Source of the DNA: Symsagittifera roscoffensis
Taxonomy: Eukaryota > Xenacoelomorpha > Acoela > Convolutidae
DNA length: 60,000 nucleotides
Assembly (NCBI RefSeq): GCF_963678635.1
Contig: NC_087070.1
Location: 4,066,539 to 4,126,538, forward strand
Direction: 5' to 3'
Shown: piece by piece, positions 1 to 11,654 of the stretch
Layout: each line of letters opens with the position of its first letter
Position numbering within the stretch: the first letter of the stretch is position 1
Notes under the pieces: model-generated
What the model was told of the DNA's origin: nothing
Databases searched by the model: none
The model's input: only the letters and a program-made list of their open reading frames with translations
Position numbers and translations under genes: made by a program

Positions 1-1150
1 ATGCAATTGCAACATAGTTTTAATCTAATCGCCTTTATCAGAACATAGTTGAGAGGCTTCGATATTGTAACTTGATCATAATAAAGAAACATTTTCTCCT
101 GATAGGTTGCACCCGAGTCGAGATTTTTCACCTAATTTGAAGCAAGATTTGAGCGCAAGATTTAATAATAAAAAGTCTTCCACGGAGGTAAGACTTTATT
201 TTAAACTAATAAAATTATTTAAGAACAGCTTTGAGGGTTCATATCACACTTCTTGGTGATGTTATTTGAAATCAAAACATTTGGAAAACTTCGAAACTGT
301 TGAAATTAATAATGGCAATTACTGAGTTTTTGATTTTGATTTTTCATTATTCCAAAATAATTTTGATGGACGCTCCTATAAGAGTAGACTTCTTTCAATC
401 TTATAATTGAAGACAATATTGCCATGATACGATACGCCCAGTCTGGTTGATTTGCGCAGTCTTGTTGTTGTTCCGACTTTCGATACGAAAATAACGGAAT
501 ATTTGTGCTCGGGTGGGTTTTTTTTTCTTCAGACAAATTTCGACTTTTTAACTAGCCATTTCTGACGGATTTTTTAAATATCATTGAAAAGGTATTGTTG
601 TCCTCAGCTTAATTTTGAAAAAATATTTCACCTGTGATCTTTTTTCGTAAAGTTACGGGGTCATAAAGTTTGCCATTTCGGCCAATTTGGGACAATTAAC
701 GCGCGATCTATTTCGCGCTATTAACGCGCAAGCGGAGAGTTAATCCGTCTTAGAAATCGTTTCAAATTGGTTGAAAGAAGCTTGTTTGCCATAATTGATT
801 TGTTACAAGGAGCAAAATCTATTCTTTTGAACTTTATATGGCGTGTGGGGGGATGATTTTCATAAAACATTTCAAATTTTAGAAAAAAAAAATCATTTTA
901 TTTTATTTCATTTTCATTTTATTTTAATTTTTTTAAATGTTATTACTTCTCCATAAACCTTAAAAGGCAGTCGGAACATTCAGGGCTTCGCCCTGATACG
1001 AGCAGTCATGTACTGTTTAGTTATGAAGCTTCTTTTTCTGTTGGTCCCGCTAATCATTATCTCATAAAAACTCAACCAAATTTTTCAAACCTCTCTTCTC
1101 TGAAATTCATGTTTCTTTTCTTCCAATTTTAGTTTGGCTTCATTTCAACG
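1..1150. other. Intergenic, no gene seen
   Basis: I see no supportable gene here. A stretch at about 696-773, rich in TTAACGCGC-like words, recurs in diverged form at about 24240-24310, so it is part of an interspersed repeat. Around 966-1010 a GGTCGGAACATTC-like word recalls the terminus of the R3 repeats found further right. A pyrimidine-rich run ending in AG at about 1115-1133 lies 60 bp before the first gene. It could be a 3' splice or trans-splice acceptor for that gene, but this rests on sequence appearance only. Confidence 0.4.
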
Positions 1151-1185
1151 GAGGATCTCTAAATAACACATTTTGGATAGACATT

Positions 1186-3030
1186 TCTGAAGATGATGAG
1201 AATTCTTTTCATTTTTGTACTACTGAATGCGGCCTATGCCTTTCCCAGTTTTAAGGAGCTGGGGGGCAAGCTTTCTTCCTCCTCCCGTTCTCAAGCAGTG
1301 GCTGCTGTTGGTACATTGACTAGATCAGTTGGCGGGGATGGGACTCAGACGGGAATCGCAGGAATAGGAACGGGAATCGCATTTGACGGAATTCGTTCTG
1401 CAGCCGACTCAGGCTCAAACCACGGGTATGTCGATGCAGCTAGGAGATTCAAGGACAATGATGGAATTGGAGACATGGTGAATGCGGGACGTGATATCTT
1501 TTCACTAGCTAAATCTGATTTTTCAGATGCAAAGTCTGCTTCTAAGCCGAGTGAGTCGCAGTGGTGGAATTAAACACGAAACGAGGACTCTCCGATATAC
1601 ACTTATACGAAACATATAGTTTCGAACAAACAGGACTTGACATGCCATTGTTGTAATGATTAACATTGATTAAACTTGAGATGAACATGTAACCTACTAG
1701 AAGACTGTGATAAACCTCAAACTATTTCGTAATTATTTCATATACGCTTTTGTACAATTGTGAGTTTATAATTTTGATATTACAATTAAACTGTTACTAC
1801 CAATTTTTTTAAACTTGGTAAATTTTGTCTGGGAAGCGCATTAATAGCGAAGAGCGAGGAAAATTCGCTAGAATTTTCGAAATCTCGAAAACAACTGACT
1901 TTAAACTATATCCTGCGTGAAAATTTTTTACTCAATTTATTGTTTAAATTCACTTACTTTCAAAGCATCTAGTTTTCTTGCCTACTTTCTAAGTTCTTGC
2001 TAGAATTGTTTTTTAAACTTAGCGAGTACAAACCTTTCGTTGAAATTTCTCGTAAGGGTAGGGGAGCAGGCGTATGTTTTTATATAAAACATGGTATACA
2101 TTTTGAAATAAATAAAAAGAACAAGCAATAACATCATTCAGTTACGAGAAATTATTACGTGTAATCATATTCCTCCCAGCGCCGTAAAAACTCAGACATT
2201 CCTGTCAAAGAAAACATTTTGGATGATATTTTATTAGCACCATCCACAAATAAGTTACTTTGTGATGACTTTAAGATTAATAATTTTGTAGAAAAAATTA
2301 AAATTCTGATCCAAAAGCATAATGAAAGGGAATGATCTTTTCCTACAAAATGGACGAGCAACCAGAAAAACTAGGATCAATTACACGTGTATGAATCTGC
2401 TTTTTTCAATATAAAACGATAAGCAATCATATTCAAAACATCTGTGACTGATCATTATGAGGTGACTTTAATTGCAACATCTTGAAGATGCGAAAATGAA
2501 CCACTCAATTTTAGACATTTTAAAGAAAGCACTAAAAGCATCACTATGGGAAAGTTGAAACGAAAATTAACGAGATGAATTGCGAAGAGCTTTTTTTGTC
2601 GCTTACAACAATCTCAGTAAAAAAATGAATCATTTTTACCCAAAAAAACATAACCTATAAGAACCTCCACGCACTGGGTAGATAAAAATGAAAAATGCAG
2701 CACTAAAAAAATGCCGGTTTTGATGCTTTATAAGAAAAACTGGAATCAAAGAGTCCAGAACTCGCTTTGAATCTCAAACCAAATTGGTTCGTTAAATGCA
2801 GTGTCAGAAAAAAAAATTTTATCAAAAAAAAACAAATATAAGCCAATAACCAGCAGAGAATTTTTCCGTCTATATAACAATCTGACGAGAAAAAGAAACG
2901 ACTTGGTAGAAAAAAAACAGATCATGATTAATTTAAAGACTTTTGCAATTATTGGGGAGAAATTGGCAAGTAAATTCGAAACTTTGGATTTAATCACTAT
3001 CACTTGAGAAAATTCATCTGGTTTCAATAC
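1186..3030 (+). repeat. Segmental duplication, copy 1
   Basis: The block from the secreted-protein gene to about 3030 recurs in order at about 3950-5970. Landmarks are the post-stop stretch with ACAAACAGGACTT, a GGGTAGGGGAGCAGGCGTAT word at about 2055, and the AATCAAAGAGTCCAGAA word at about 2746. Copy 2 has small insertions and substitutions throughout, so the event is old. Apart from the gene at its left end I see no coding sequence; open stretches at 2746-3027 run on both strands and look like low-complexity chance frames. Confidence 0.7.
1193..1573 (+). CDS. Small secreted protein, unrecognised family
   Basis: An uninterrupted 126-codon frame. The first 16 residues form a clear signal peptide: basic start (MMR), a hydrophobic core (ILFIFVLLNA) and an AYA cleavage site before FPSF. 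The mature part is about 110 residues, has no cysteine, and is rich in Gly, Ser, Ala and Asp. A GT-x-TGIAGIGTGIAFDGIR stretch lies near residues 50-68, and the protein ends in QWWN. I do not recognise the family and assign no function beyond probable secretion. Support for its being real comes from two decayed relatives in the window (3961-4341 plus strand, 11655-11846 minus strand) that keep the LLNA-YAFPS start or the DNGxGDxVNAG...FSxAKxDFSDAKSA end, which points to a former gene family. A second in-frame Met directly follows the first. ATTAAA words near 1669 and 1786 are possible poly(A) signals. Confidence 0.72.
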   Translation: MMRILFIFVLLNAAYAFPSFKELGGKLSSSSRSQAVAAVGTLTRSVGGDGTQTGIAGIGTGIAFDGIRSAADSGSNHGYVDAARRFKDNDGIGDMVNAGRDIFSLAKSDFSDAKSASKPSESQWWN

Positions 3031-3099
3031 CAGTTTTCACAAGAGAATGGTTATTAAAGAAACAAAATCATTGACACTATTTACGAAGAGCAGCGGAAA

Positions 3100-3950
3100 G
3101 TCAGACGTAAAAATGAACGGGATATCTATCAAAGAAAAACAATCGTTCTGTTTGTTAGTTGTTCTAATATATTTTAAGTTTTCCTTCGTAGAACATATTA
3201 AATAAAATTCAAAATGAGAAGTCGAAGTTTTGGGGTATGTATTATAAAAAAGTTTCAGATAACAAATAAATTTTAAAAGCGTATAAAGCTTAAAGGAAAC
3301 TAGTTTTACAGTACGAGATGTTGGTTTGTGTGTCAACAGACAAAAGTAAACAAAAAACAGCTGAGATTACAGTCAAACGACTTTTAAATTACTTGCTTTA
3401 GGAAAATAAACGAGAACATAGAAGACAAAAACTAAAAATATACTTCGTAAGGAGTTGAAAATCTAGGAAAAATAAATTTTGGTCTGTAAAGATTCGAGAA
3501 AAGAGTGCATGTCGACCCTAATTCAGGAAACTGTATTTTGGAAAAATATGAATAAAATTTTGATTATGAGAATTCCTGCTAAGCGGATACCGGTGCATTC
3601 AACGGGTAACCGTGAAAAAGTAGCTGTTAAAAACAGAAAAAAGTCTGAAAACTGTTTTAGCCCACAGCCCAGATTTTGTACCCTGGGTTAAGGGCTGAAT
3701 ATAATATCAAATACAAGTCTTCAGCCACGAGTTTCCGGACAGCTTCAATCTAGTAAACTACCAACTTGTTAAATTGATGGTTGAGTAGAAATTACAAAAC
3801 CAAAAAAAGTTCTGCTCACGGCAGATATGCTGTTGACGTGTTTCCTTCGGCTTTTGCTTTTAAGTTTTTTGCACCACAAAATGTTTCTTAATATAAACCA
3901 ACCTAAGTCGTTAAAGGATCAGAGGCGCCTAAAAACGGGCTCCAAACTTC
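3100..3950 (+). repeat. Repeat block also found near 10.25-11.6 kb
   Basis: Blocks at 3100-3360 and 3440-3950 match sequence at about 10254-10530 and 11130-11600, and in inverted form at 10560-11110. Shared words include ACAGTACGA with CAACAGACAAAA, CATTCAACGGGTAAC and CAGAGGCGCCTAAAAACGG. In this position the block sits between the two copies of the secreted-protein segment. No gene is seen; the short open frames here are not supported by anything else. Confidence 0.65.
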
Positions 3951-3960
3951 AACTCCTTCT

Positions 3961-4341
3961 GATTTTTGTTCTACTGAATGCATGCTATGCCTTTCCTAGT
4001 TTAAAATAGATAGGCAGGAAGCTTTTCTCTGCGTGCCATTCTTAAGCAGTGATTGCTGCTGGTGCATTGAATAGAGCAGTAATTGGGGATGGGACTCAGA
4101 CAGAAATCGTAGGAGTAGGCACGAGAGTCGCAATTGACAGAATTCGTTCTGCAACCAATTAAACCACGGTTATGTCGATGCAGCTGCGAGATTCAAATCA
4201 AATTCGTAGGAGACAAAGCGGTTGCTTTTCGCTATTTTTTCACTAGCTAAATTATATCGTGATTTCTTTTTTTCTAGCTAAATCTGATTTTTCAGACTCA
4301 AAGTCTGCTGCTCAGCCAATTGTGCCGCAGTGGTGGAATTT
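3961..4341 (+). pseudogene. Broken paralogue of the secreted-protein gene
   Basis: Reading matches the gene at 1193-1573 over nearly its whole length, from the signal-peptide core (LIFVLLNACYAFPSLK) to the QWW end. It is not functional: a stop follows the FPSLK residues at about 4006, more stops and frame changes follow, and the normal ATG is absent. Near 4243-4290 the CTAGCTAAAT word is duplicated around a short inserted stretch. It belongs to copy 2 of the segmental duplication (about 3950-5970). Confidence 0.8.
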
Positions 4342-6010
4342 AACACGAAACCAGCCCTCTCCGACATTAGCAGAAATAAAACATTACATATAGTTTCGAA
4401 CAAACAGGACTTATGGCATGACAATACTTTACAATTGATTAACGTTGATTAAAATTGAGACGGACATGTAAACTAATTATCGACTGTGATAAACTGCAAA
4501 ATATATAATAATTTTTTCATGATAGCTTTTGTACAATTTTGAGTCTTTGATTTTGTTGATTAAAATTGAGACGGACATGTAAACTAATTATCGACTGTGA
4601 TAAACTGCAAAATATTTAATTATTTTTTCAAGATAGCTTTTGTACAATTTTGAGTCTTTGACTTTGTTGTTACAATTAAACTGTTAGCATCGATTTACTT
4701 TAATTTATTTAACCTTCTCTGGGAAGCGCATTTCTAGCAAAGAGTTGAGTAACTCGTTAATAAACTTAGACAAATTGAAAAAAATTGAGTTTTAACTATA
4801 AACTGCGCAAAAAACTTCACTCAATTCATCGTTTAAACTCATATATTTTAGAAACATCTATTTTTCTTGCCTAATTTTTTTTCCTTGCTAGTATTGATTT
4901 TTAAAATTAATATGTTTGAACTTCTCATTGAAAATTTTCGTAGGGTAGTGGAGGAGGCGTATTTTTCAATATAAAACTCGGTATACATTTTGAAATAAAA
5001 AAAAGAACAAGCAGTAACATCATTCAATTATTAAAAAATACAAATGGTAAGCTACTAAAAGAAATACGTCTGTTCATAATCCTCCTAGCGCTGTAAAAAC
5101 TCAGACGCTCCTGACACCTAAAACATTGGATTATTTTGTATTAGCTCCATCGCTCCATCCACTAATCAATTACTTTGTGATGACTTCAAGAAAAAGCAAA
5201 AGACTCCGAACTGATAAGCATACTAAATGAGAACGATTTTTCATGCAAAAAGGAAAACAAGCAACCAGAGAAGCTTAGATCAATAACATGTTTATAGATC
5301 TGCCTTTTTCAAAATAAAAGATTGGTAACCGTATTCAAAACGTCTGTAAATGACCATTATGGGTTGATTTTAAATAACCCTCTAACACGAGAAACTGAAC
5401 CAGGTTATTTTAAAATCCAACCGTGGTACAAACTTGAATTAGAGTTTTCCGAAAAGAAGTATAATATCACTATACGCACGTTTTGTTGATGCTGAAACAA
5501 AAATTAACCAAATTAATTGCGATGAGTTTCTTTCATTGTTAACAAAAAACTCAGAATTAACAGTGAATCATGTGTAGCCGAAAAAATACCCCCTAACAAA
5601 ACCTTCACGCACAAGATAGATAATGAAGTGAAAAATGCAGAATTGAAAAAAAGCCGGTTTAACTTTTTTTTGAAAACTGGAATCAAAGAGTCCAGAAATA
5701 GGTTTTAATCTCAAACCAAATTGGTTCTTAAATTGCAAAGAGTCATTTAAAGAGAATTATAGAGAAAAACATACATTAATTGGGAGAAATTGGCCAGTAA
5801 ATTAAATACTTCAAAAAAACTAAAAGTCAAAAAGAAAATTAATTCAATGTATTTAATACATCTACAAAAATTGAATTATCAAACTTTATCGAATCGATAA
5901 AAACCAAGTTGGAATTAAAAACGTATGGACTTAATCACTATTTCTTGAAAAAACTAGTCCGGTTTCAATACCAGTATTGACAAAACTGCTACTAAACCTT
6001 TTTTTAAATT
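4342..6010 (+). repeat. Segmental duplication, copy 2 (noncoding part)
   Basis: This stretch parallels 1574-3030. Inside it, a roughly 110-bp piece is itself tandemly repeated: the AATTGAGACGGACATGTAAAC word occurs at about 4454 and 4563. No gene is seen. Confidence 0.6.
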
Positions 6011-7384
6011 AAAACTAGCGTGTAACGCACCTCCGGTGCTTCGAATATTTCATACCTCATGAAAAACCGCATATATTGAAAACCAGATCTGCAGGCTTTT
6101 AGTGTATTCTGACAGCACCCAATTACATGGTTGGAAATTTCACATTTTATAAATCTTGTTAAATGCTTTTTTTCCGTCAAATCTCGAAAACGTCGAATCT
6201 CGAAAAAAAAAACAAATATTTGAGTAATAATTTTTGAAGGCCAAATTTACAACTCCTGGGAGTACCCTGGCAGCTCCCAATTACAGGTTCTAAATGTAAA
6301 ATAACTGAAAACTTTAAAAAATTCATAAGAAACTTCATATCTCGAAAACTGCAAGTATTTGTACAGTCGAATTTAGAGGCATTATTTGCAACCCCTAGGA
6401 GTACTCAGACAGCACCCCACTACAGGGTTCGGAATTGCAAGTTTTGAAAACAAAAACTAATTCAAATTTTTTGAAAAAACTTTTGAAAAAAAGATCACAA
6501 GAAAAAACGTCATATCTTAAAAACTACAAAAATTTGAGCAGTCTTAGGTAGAGGCAAGATTCGCAACCCCCCGAGAGTACTCTGATAGCCCCTAACTAAA
6601 GGTTGGGATGTTCAAATTTTGAAGAAAAAATTTAGGTTGTTTTCTGAAAACTTTTTGAAAAATCATAAAAAACGTCATATCTCGAAAAGTACAAGCATTT
6701 GAGCAGTCATAATTGGAGGTAAGGTTCGAAAATTCTTGAGAGATTTCTCATGACCCCAAACTACAGTATATGGATTTTCAATTTTGGAAAACAAAAATTA
6801 GGTTAAATTTCCTAAAAAATTTTCTGAAAAATCACAAAAAACGTCATATCTCGAAAACTACAAGAATTTGAGCAGTCTTAACTGGAGGCAAGATTTGCAA
6901 TCCCCTGAGAGTGTTCTGATAGCTTCTGACTAAAGGTTGGGATGTTCAAACTTTGAAGAAAAATTTAAAGTTGTTTTCTGAAAACTTCTGAAAAATCATT
7001 AAAAAAAAAAAACGTCATATCTTGAAAAGTACAAGGACTTGAGCAGTTATAATTGGAAGCAAATACCGAATTTTGCTGAGAATATTCTCATGGCACCCAA
7101 CTAGAAGTATGAAGTCTTAAAATTTTGAAAAACAAAATTCCTGAAGTTATCTGGAATATTTTCGAAAAATCACAAAAAACGTCATATCTCGAAACCTAAA
7201 GATTTGAGCACTCATATCTAGAATCAAGATTCGCAATCCCTGAGAGTACTCTGACATCATACAACTACAGGGTACAGAATTTCAAACGTTCAAAACAAAT
7301 ATTGATTCAAATTTTTTGAAAATATTTTTAAAAAATCACAAAAAACGTCATATCTCGGAAACTACAAGGACTTGAGAAGTCAAA

Positions 7385-7625
7385 ATTGTAGACAGGTGAT
7401 AGAAAAAAAGTGACACTGAAGATAAAAAAAAGATTGAAAAGAAAGATAAAAGATGAAAAAGGATTGAAAAAAAATTAAAAAAAGATAGAGAAGAAGGATA
7501 GAAAAAAAAGACCGAAAAAAAATTTAAAAAAAAAAAATAAAACAAGATCAAAAAAGCAGACTTGAAAAATCACACAAAAAAAAAATTAAAAAATGGAAAA
7601 AAAGACAGATCAAAAAACGAGGCTC
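7385..7625. repeat. Purine-rich low-complexity tract
   Basis: Nearly pure A/G sequence built from GATAGAAAAAAAAG-like words. It is preceded by AGGTGATAGAA, and the same arrangement returns at about 8165-8460. The long open frames on the opposite strand of both tracts (Phe/Ser/Leu-only proteins) are artefacts of this composition. Confidence 0.8.
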
Positions 7626-7716
7626 GGAAGATGAAATTATTCTGAATTAATACACAGACGACACTGTCATAAAAACAACAACTAGAAAAAGTGACTTAGC
7701 CGGTAGACACCAAAAA
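7626..7716 (+). pseudogene. Reverse-transcriptase scrap (YTDDT)
   Basis: A short remnant that reads through a Y-T-D-D-T-V motif followed by IKTTTRKSD. It matches the YADDTV region of the longer fossil ending at 10140, so it is a scrap of the same non-LTR retrotransposon family. Both ends are abrupt; the 168-bp monomers resume directly after it. Confidence 0.6.
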
Positions 7717-8164
7717 CTTTTGAAAAAAATTCACAAAAAACGTCATATCGCAAAAACTACAAAAATTTGAGCAATCTCAATTGGAGGCAAGATTCGCAAC
7801 CCACTGAGATTACTCTGATAGCCCCTAACTAAAGGTTGGGATTTTCAAATTTTGAAGAAAAAATTTAGGTTGTTTTCTGAAAACTTTTTGAAAAATCATA
7901 AAAAACGTCATATCTCGAAAAGTACAAGCATTTGAGCAGTCATAATTGGAGGCAAGTTTCAAAACTTCCTGAGAGTAATCTCATGGCTCCCAACTAGAGG
8001 TATGGGGATTTGAAATTTTGAAGAAAAAAGTTTCGTGAAGTTTTCTGGCAATATTTTCGAAAAATCAAAAAAAACGTCATATCTCGAAAACTAAAGATTT
8101 GAGCACTCATATCTTGAATCAAGATTCGCAATCCCTGAGAGTACTCTGACATCATACAACTAAC

Positions 8165-8460
8165 GGATCATAATTGGCGATAGGTGATAGAACAAAAGTA
8201 ATACTGAAGATAAAAAAAAAGATCGAAAAAAAGTAAGAAGATGAAAAATGGTTGAAAAAAAAAAGATACAAAAAAAAGATAGAAAAGGATAGAAAAAAAA
8301 CCAAAAAAAAAACTTTTAAAAAAAGATTAAAACAAGATCAAAAAAGCAGGCTCGAAGAAATACAAAAAAAAAGATTTTAAAAAAAGAAAAAAAGATAGAT
8401 CGGAAAACGAAGCTCGGAAAAAGACAGAAAAAAAATCCGCAAAAAGGTAAAGAAAGATTG
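8165..8460. repeat. Second purine-rich tract
   Basis: A diverged copy of 7385-7625, with the same GGTGATAGAA start. Together with the monomers before it, it suggests a higher-order duplication of a monomer-plus-tract unit. Confidence 0.7.
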
Positions 8461-8579
8461 GAGACCAGCGTTTGACAGTAGTACTACTTTGAATTGAATC
8501 GTCGATATCAAATTGGAAAAAAAAATTAGGAGACGGGTAGAAAGACAAAATCAATTTTTTCAAAAAAAGCATGTTTACC

Positions 8580-9345
8580 GACAGACAGACAGACTTGATT
8601 TGGCCTCGAAAAAAATTACCGAAAAATTAATGACCTTGCGGAAAATTATTTGTAAAATTTTCTTAAGCCTTGCAATATATGATATAGCTTAAACATGAGA
8701 AAATCTTTCGTTAAACATGCAAAATTATTATGCTTAAACATGGCAGATAGCTGTCACTTGCATTCAAATATAGTATAGTTTTTCCGAAATATTTGAAACT
8801 GCTAAAATTAAACCTCTTTTCAAGCAAGTCATTGCGCTAGACCAATGAAACAAGAGACAATTTTCTCTTTCACCAAAGACAGGTAAAATTTTAGCGCATC
8901 ATTTATAATAGACTAAGCCAATTTTGACAAAATATCAAATTTTAAAAAAAAGACCAGTTTGGGTTAAGATCGAAAATGAGTTCATTTGATACTTTGGTAA
9001 CCATAATAGAAGAATTGCGTAAAGATTGGACCCTAACAGCACGATTAGACAGTGCACATTCATTGACCTTACGAAAGCTTTTCAAACATATGGCCACACG
9101 CTTTTACTAGAAAAATGTGACGCATATGGTTTTCGGGGACCTGTTTTGGATCTTCTGAAATCCCATTGACAACTTTGACAACAATAAGTTGCCAGTAAAA
9201 CCAAACGCTCTCGAACTAAAATCTTAAAATATGAATTACCACAGGGATACATATTAGGCCCGCCTCTCTCGGTCATTTATATAAATGAGATTGCACTAGA
9301 AAAAAATGAAATTATTCTGAAATAATACGCAGACAAAACATGTAT
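8580..9345 (+). pseudogene. Non-LTR retrotransposon RT fossil, copy 1
   Basis: Conceptual reading from about 9055 gives FIDLTKAFQTYGH, then LLLEKCDAYGFRGPVLDLLKSH, KTKRSRTKI, ELPQG, LGPPLSVIYINEI and YAD. These are, in order, the RT palm motifs of LINE-type reverse transcriptases (FIDL-KAFDTVDH, PQG-LGPLLF-IYIND, YADD). Several stops interrupt it and the second catalytic Asp of YADD is lost (YADK). The upstream part, with AGCTTAAACATGAGAAAATC and TTCGTTAAACATGCAAAA words, is noncoding and recurs at about 9450 and 59225. The clade is not assigned; CR1, L2 or jockey-like types are all possible. Confidence 0.8.
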
Positions 9346-10140
9346 ACAGACTGACAAACAGACTTAATTTGGCATCGAAAAAATTGACTGGAAATTTATC
9401 GACCTTGGGAAAAACTAATTGAAAAATTTTCTTCAGCATTGCAATATATGATATAGCTTAAACACGAAGAAATTCTTTCGTTAAACATGCAAAATTATTC
9501 TGCTTAAACATGGCAGATAGTTGTCACTTGCATTCAAATAAAGTATAGATTTTCTGAAAGTTTCGAAATTGTTAAAACTAAACCTCTCTTCAAAGAAGGC
9601 ATTGAGCTATACCAATCAAACAAGAGGCCTTTTTCTCTTTCACCAAAGCCAGGTAAGTTTTTTTGCGCATCGTTTATAACAGACTAAACCAATTTTGACA
9701 AAGTATCAAATTTTACAAAAAGACCAGTTTGGGTTAAGGTCAAAAACGAGTTCATTTGATGCTTTGGTAACCATAAAATAAGAATTGCGTAGAGATTGGA
9801 CCCCTAACAGCACGATTAGACAGTTCACATTCATTGACCTTACGGAAGCCTTTCAAACAGTTGACCACATGTTTTTACCAGAAAAAAAGTGACGCATATG
9901 GTTTTCGGAGACCTGTTTTGGACCTTCTGAAATCCCATTTTAAACAATGACAACAATAAGTTGCCGCTAAAACCAAACGCTCTCGAACTAAAATCGTAAA
10001 ATCTGAATTAGCAAAGGGAAATATGTTAGGCCCACTTCTATCAAAAATGAAATTATTCTGAATTAATACGCAGACGACACTGTCATAAAAACAACAACTA
10101 GAAAAAGTGACTAAGGTGGTAGACAACAAAAAGCCTTGGA
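9345..10140 (+). pseudogene. Non-LTR retrotransposon RT fossil, copy 2
   Basis: Parallel to copy 1 over its full length, as a direct repeat about 780 bp downstream. Readable motifs are FIDLTEAFQTVDH, AYGFRRPVLDLLKSH, KTKRSRTKI, a degraded PQG (AKG), LGPLLS and, in another frame, an intact YADDTV. Frameshifts and stops make it inactive. The two copies differ in their damage, so they decayed separately after duplication or insertion. Confidence 0.8.
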
Positions 10141-10253
10141 CCAAACAGCGTATTGGCTACAAAAAAATACAAGTTGAAGGGAAAAAAAATCAAAATTAAA
10201 GATACTATTCAAGAAAAGCAGAGGAACATCGGAGGTAAAAATGAACGGATTAT

Positions 10254-10805
10254 CTATCGAAGAAAAACAATAATTCCGTTGATTAGTTGTTTAAACTTAA
10301 ATTAAATTTTTCTTCGTCGATCATATTACAAAAAACTGAAAATGAAATTGTCAAAGTTTTGTGTTATATCTTATGTTGAGAAAAAGTATAGGTAAAAATC
10401 CACTTTAGAAAATATATAAAACTTATGTTAAGCGCATTTTACAGTACGAAGTTTTGGCTCTTCGTCAACAGACAAAACGAACCACGAAACGGTTTAATCT
10501 AGAATCTAACGCTTTTCAAACTATTTGCTTTAAGAGCATAGACGACATAGTTTTAATATCGTTAGACTGTAGATTAAACTGTTTGGTGTTTAGTTTTGTC
10601 TGTTGACGGCAAGCTAAAACTTCGTACTGTAAAATGCGTTTAAAATAAGCTTTATATGTTTTCAAAAGTTGATTTTTACCTACATTTTTTTCTCAACCTA
10701 ACATATAAACAAAAAAACGACAATTTTTTTTATTTTTTGTAATATGATCTACGAAAAAAAAATTTAAATTAAATTTGAACAACTAATAAACGGAATTGAA
10801 GTTAG
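10254..10805. repeat. Large inverted repeat 1
   Basis: Left arm about 10254-10511 and right arm about 10560-10805 are reverse complements, with scattered differences, around a spacer of about 48 bp. Check words are CTAACG at 10506 with CGTTAG at 10560, CAACAGACAAAAC with GTTTTGTCTGTTGAC, and ACAGTACGAAGTTTTGGCT with its complement. The arm sequence is the family of 3100-3360. Confidence 0.8.
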
Positions 10806-10904
10806 CCGAAAACTTATTGATGAGGATTTGTTTTTGCTATTCTGTGTAGCCGTTAAACCACAGTTCAAACTCAGGGTAGTTTTTTTAAACAAAATTGAAA
10901 AATT

Positions 10905-11270
10905 TTCTAATTCTGACAGTTATTTAAGTTTTACAGTTACCCGTTCAATGCACAGCTTTCTGCCTAGCTAAAACTCTCATAATCAAAATTTTATTCATAT
11001 TTTGTTCCCAAATACAGTTTCCTGAACTATGGTCGACATGCACTCTTTTCTCGAATCTTTACAGACCAAATTTTTTTTTTCCTAGATTTTCAGCTCCTTA
11101 CGAAGTATACTTTCAGTTTTTGTCTTATATCTAGCAGTTGACCTTAGTTCAGGAAGCTGTAACAAGAAAAGCATGAAAAAATTTTTGATTATGAGAGTCT
11201 TAGCTAGGCAGATACGTGTGCATTGAACGGGTAACAGTAAAAATTAAATAACTGTCAGAAATATAAAATT
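10905..11270. repeat. Large inverted repeat 2
   Basis: Left arm about 10912-11030 and right arm about 11150-11268 are reverse complements (CCCGTTCAATGCAC against GTGCATTGAACGGG, CTCATAATCAAAAT against its complement). The arms match 3540-3640. The right arm continues to about 11600 as a direct copy of 3700-3950. With the neighbouring inverted repeat, this makes one repeat family lie in alternating orientation three times. Confidence 0.75.
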
Positions 11271-11654
11271 TTTTGATTTTGTTTATAAAAAATACCCAGA
11301 ATTTGAAATGTGGTTTAAGGGCTGCACAGAACATCAAATACAGAACTTCATCCATAAGTTTCCGGTTAACTTCATTCTCCTAAACTATCAACTGGTTAAA
11401 CTCATTGTTGAGTAGAAATTACAAAACAAAAAATTTGCTGTCAACGGTAGGTGGACTACTGATGTGTTTTCTTTGGCGTTTTCCACCAAAAAAAAATTCT
11501 TAATGATTGAGTGATTATTTATGGATATTAAAAACCAGCATAAGTCGTTACTAGATCAGAGGCGCCTAAAAACGGACTGCAAAATTCCACACCCTTATCG
11601 TGATAAAAATGGATTTTGTTTAAAAAGCAATTTATAATTATATTAAATATTAGG

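Larger units (their letters stand above)
6014..8115. repeat. About 168-bp tandem monomer array
   Basis: The word CGTCATATCTCGAAAA, or a close variant, recurs at about 6333, 6508, 6673, 6842, 7013, 7180, 7346, 7741, 7906 and 8075, a spacing of 165-175 bp within each run. Each monomer also carries CAAGAATTTGAGCAGTC, a GCAAGATTCGCAACCCC-like word, GAGAGTACTCTGA and a run of A residues. The array is broken at about 7385-7735 by a purine-rich tract and a reverse-transcriptase scrap. It starts after a boundary word (AGCGTGTAACGCAC, then CCGGTGCTTC, at about 6016) that also occurs at 58204 and 59393. It lies upstream of non-LTR retrotransposon fossils. Confidence 0.85.

Noticed and set aside
7348-8572. 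Phe/Ser/Leu-rich frames opposite the purine tracts
   Set aside because: Produced by A/G-only low-complexity DNA; no real gene has this composition.
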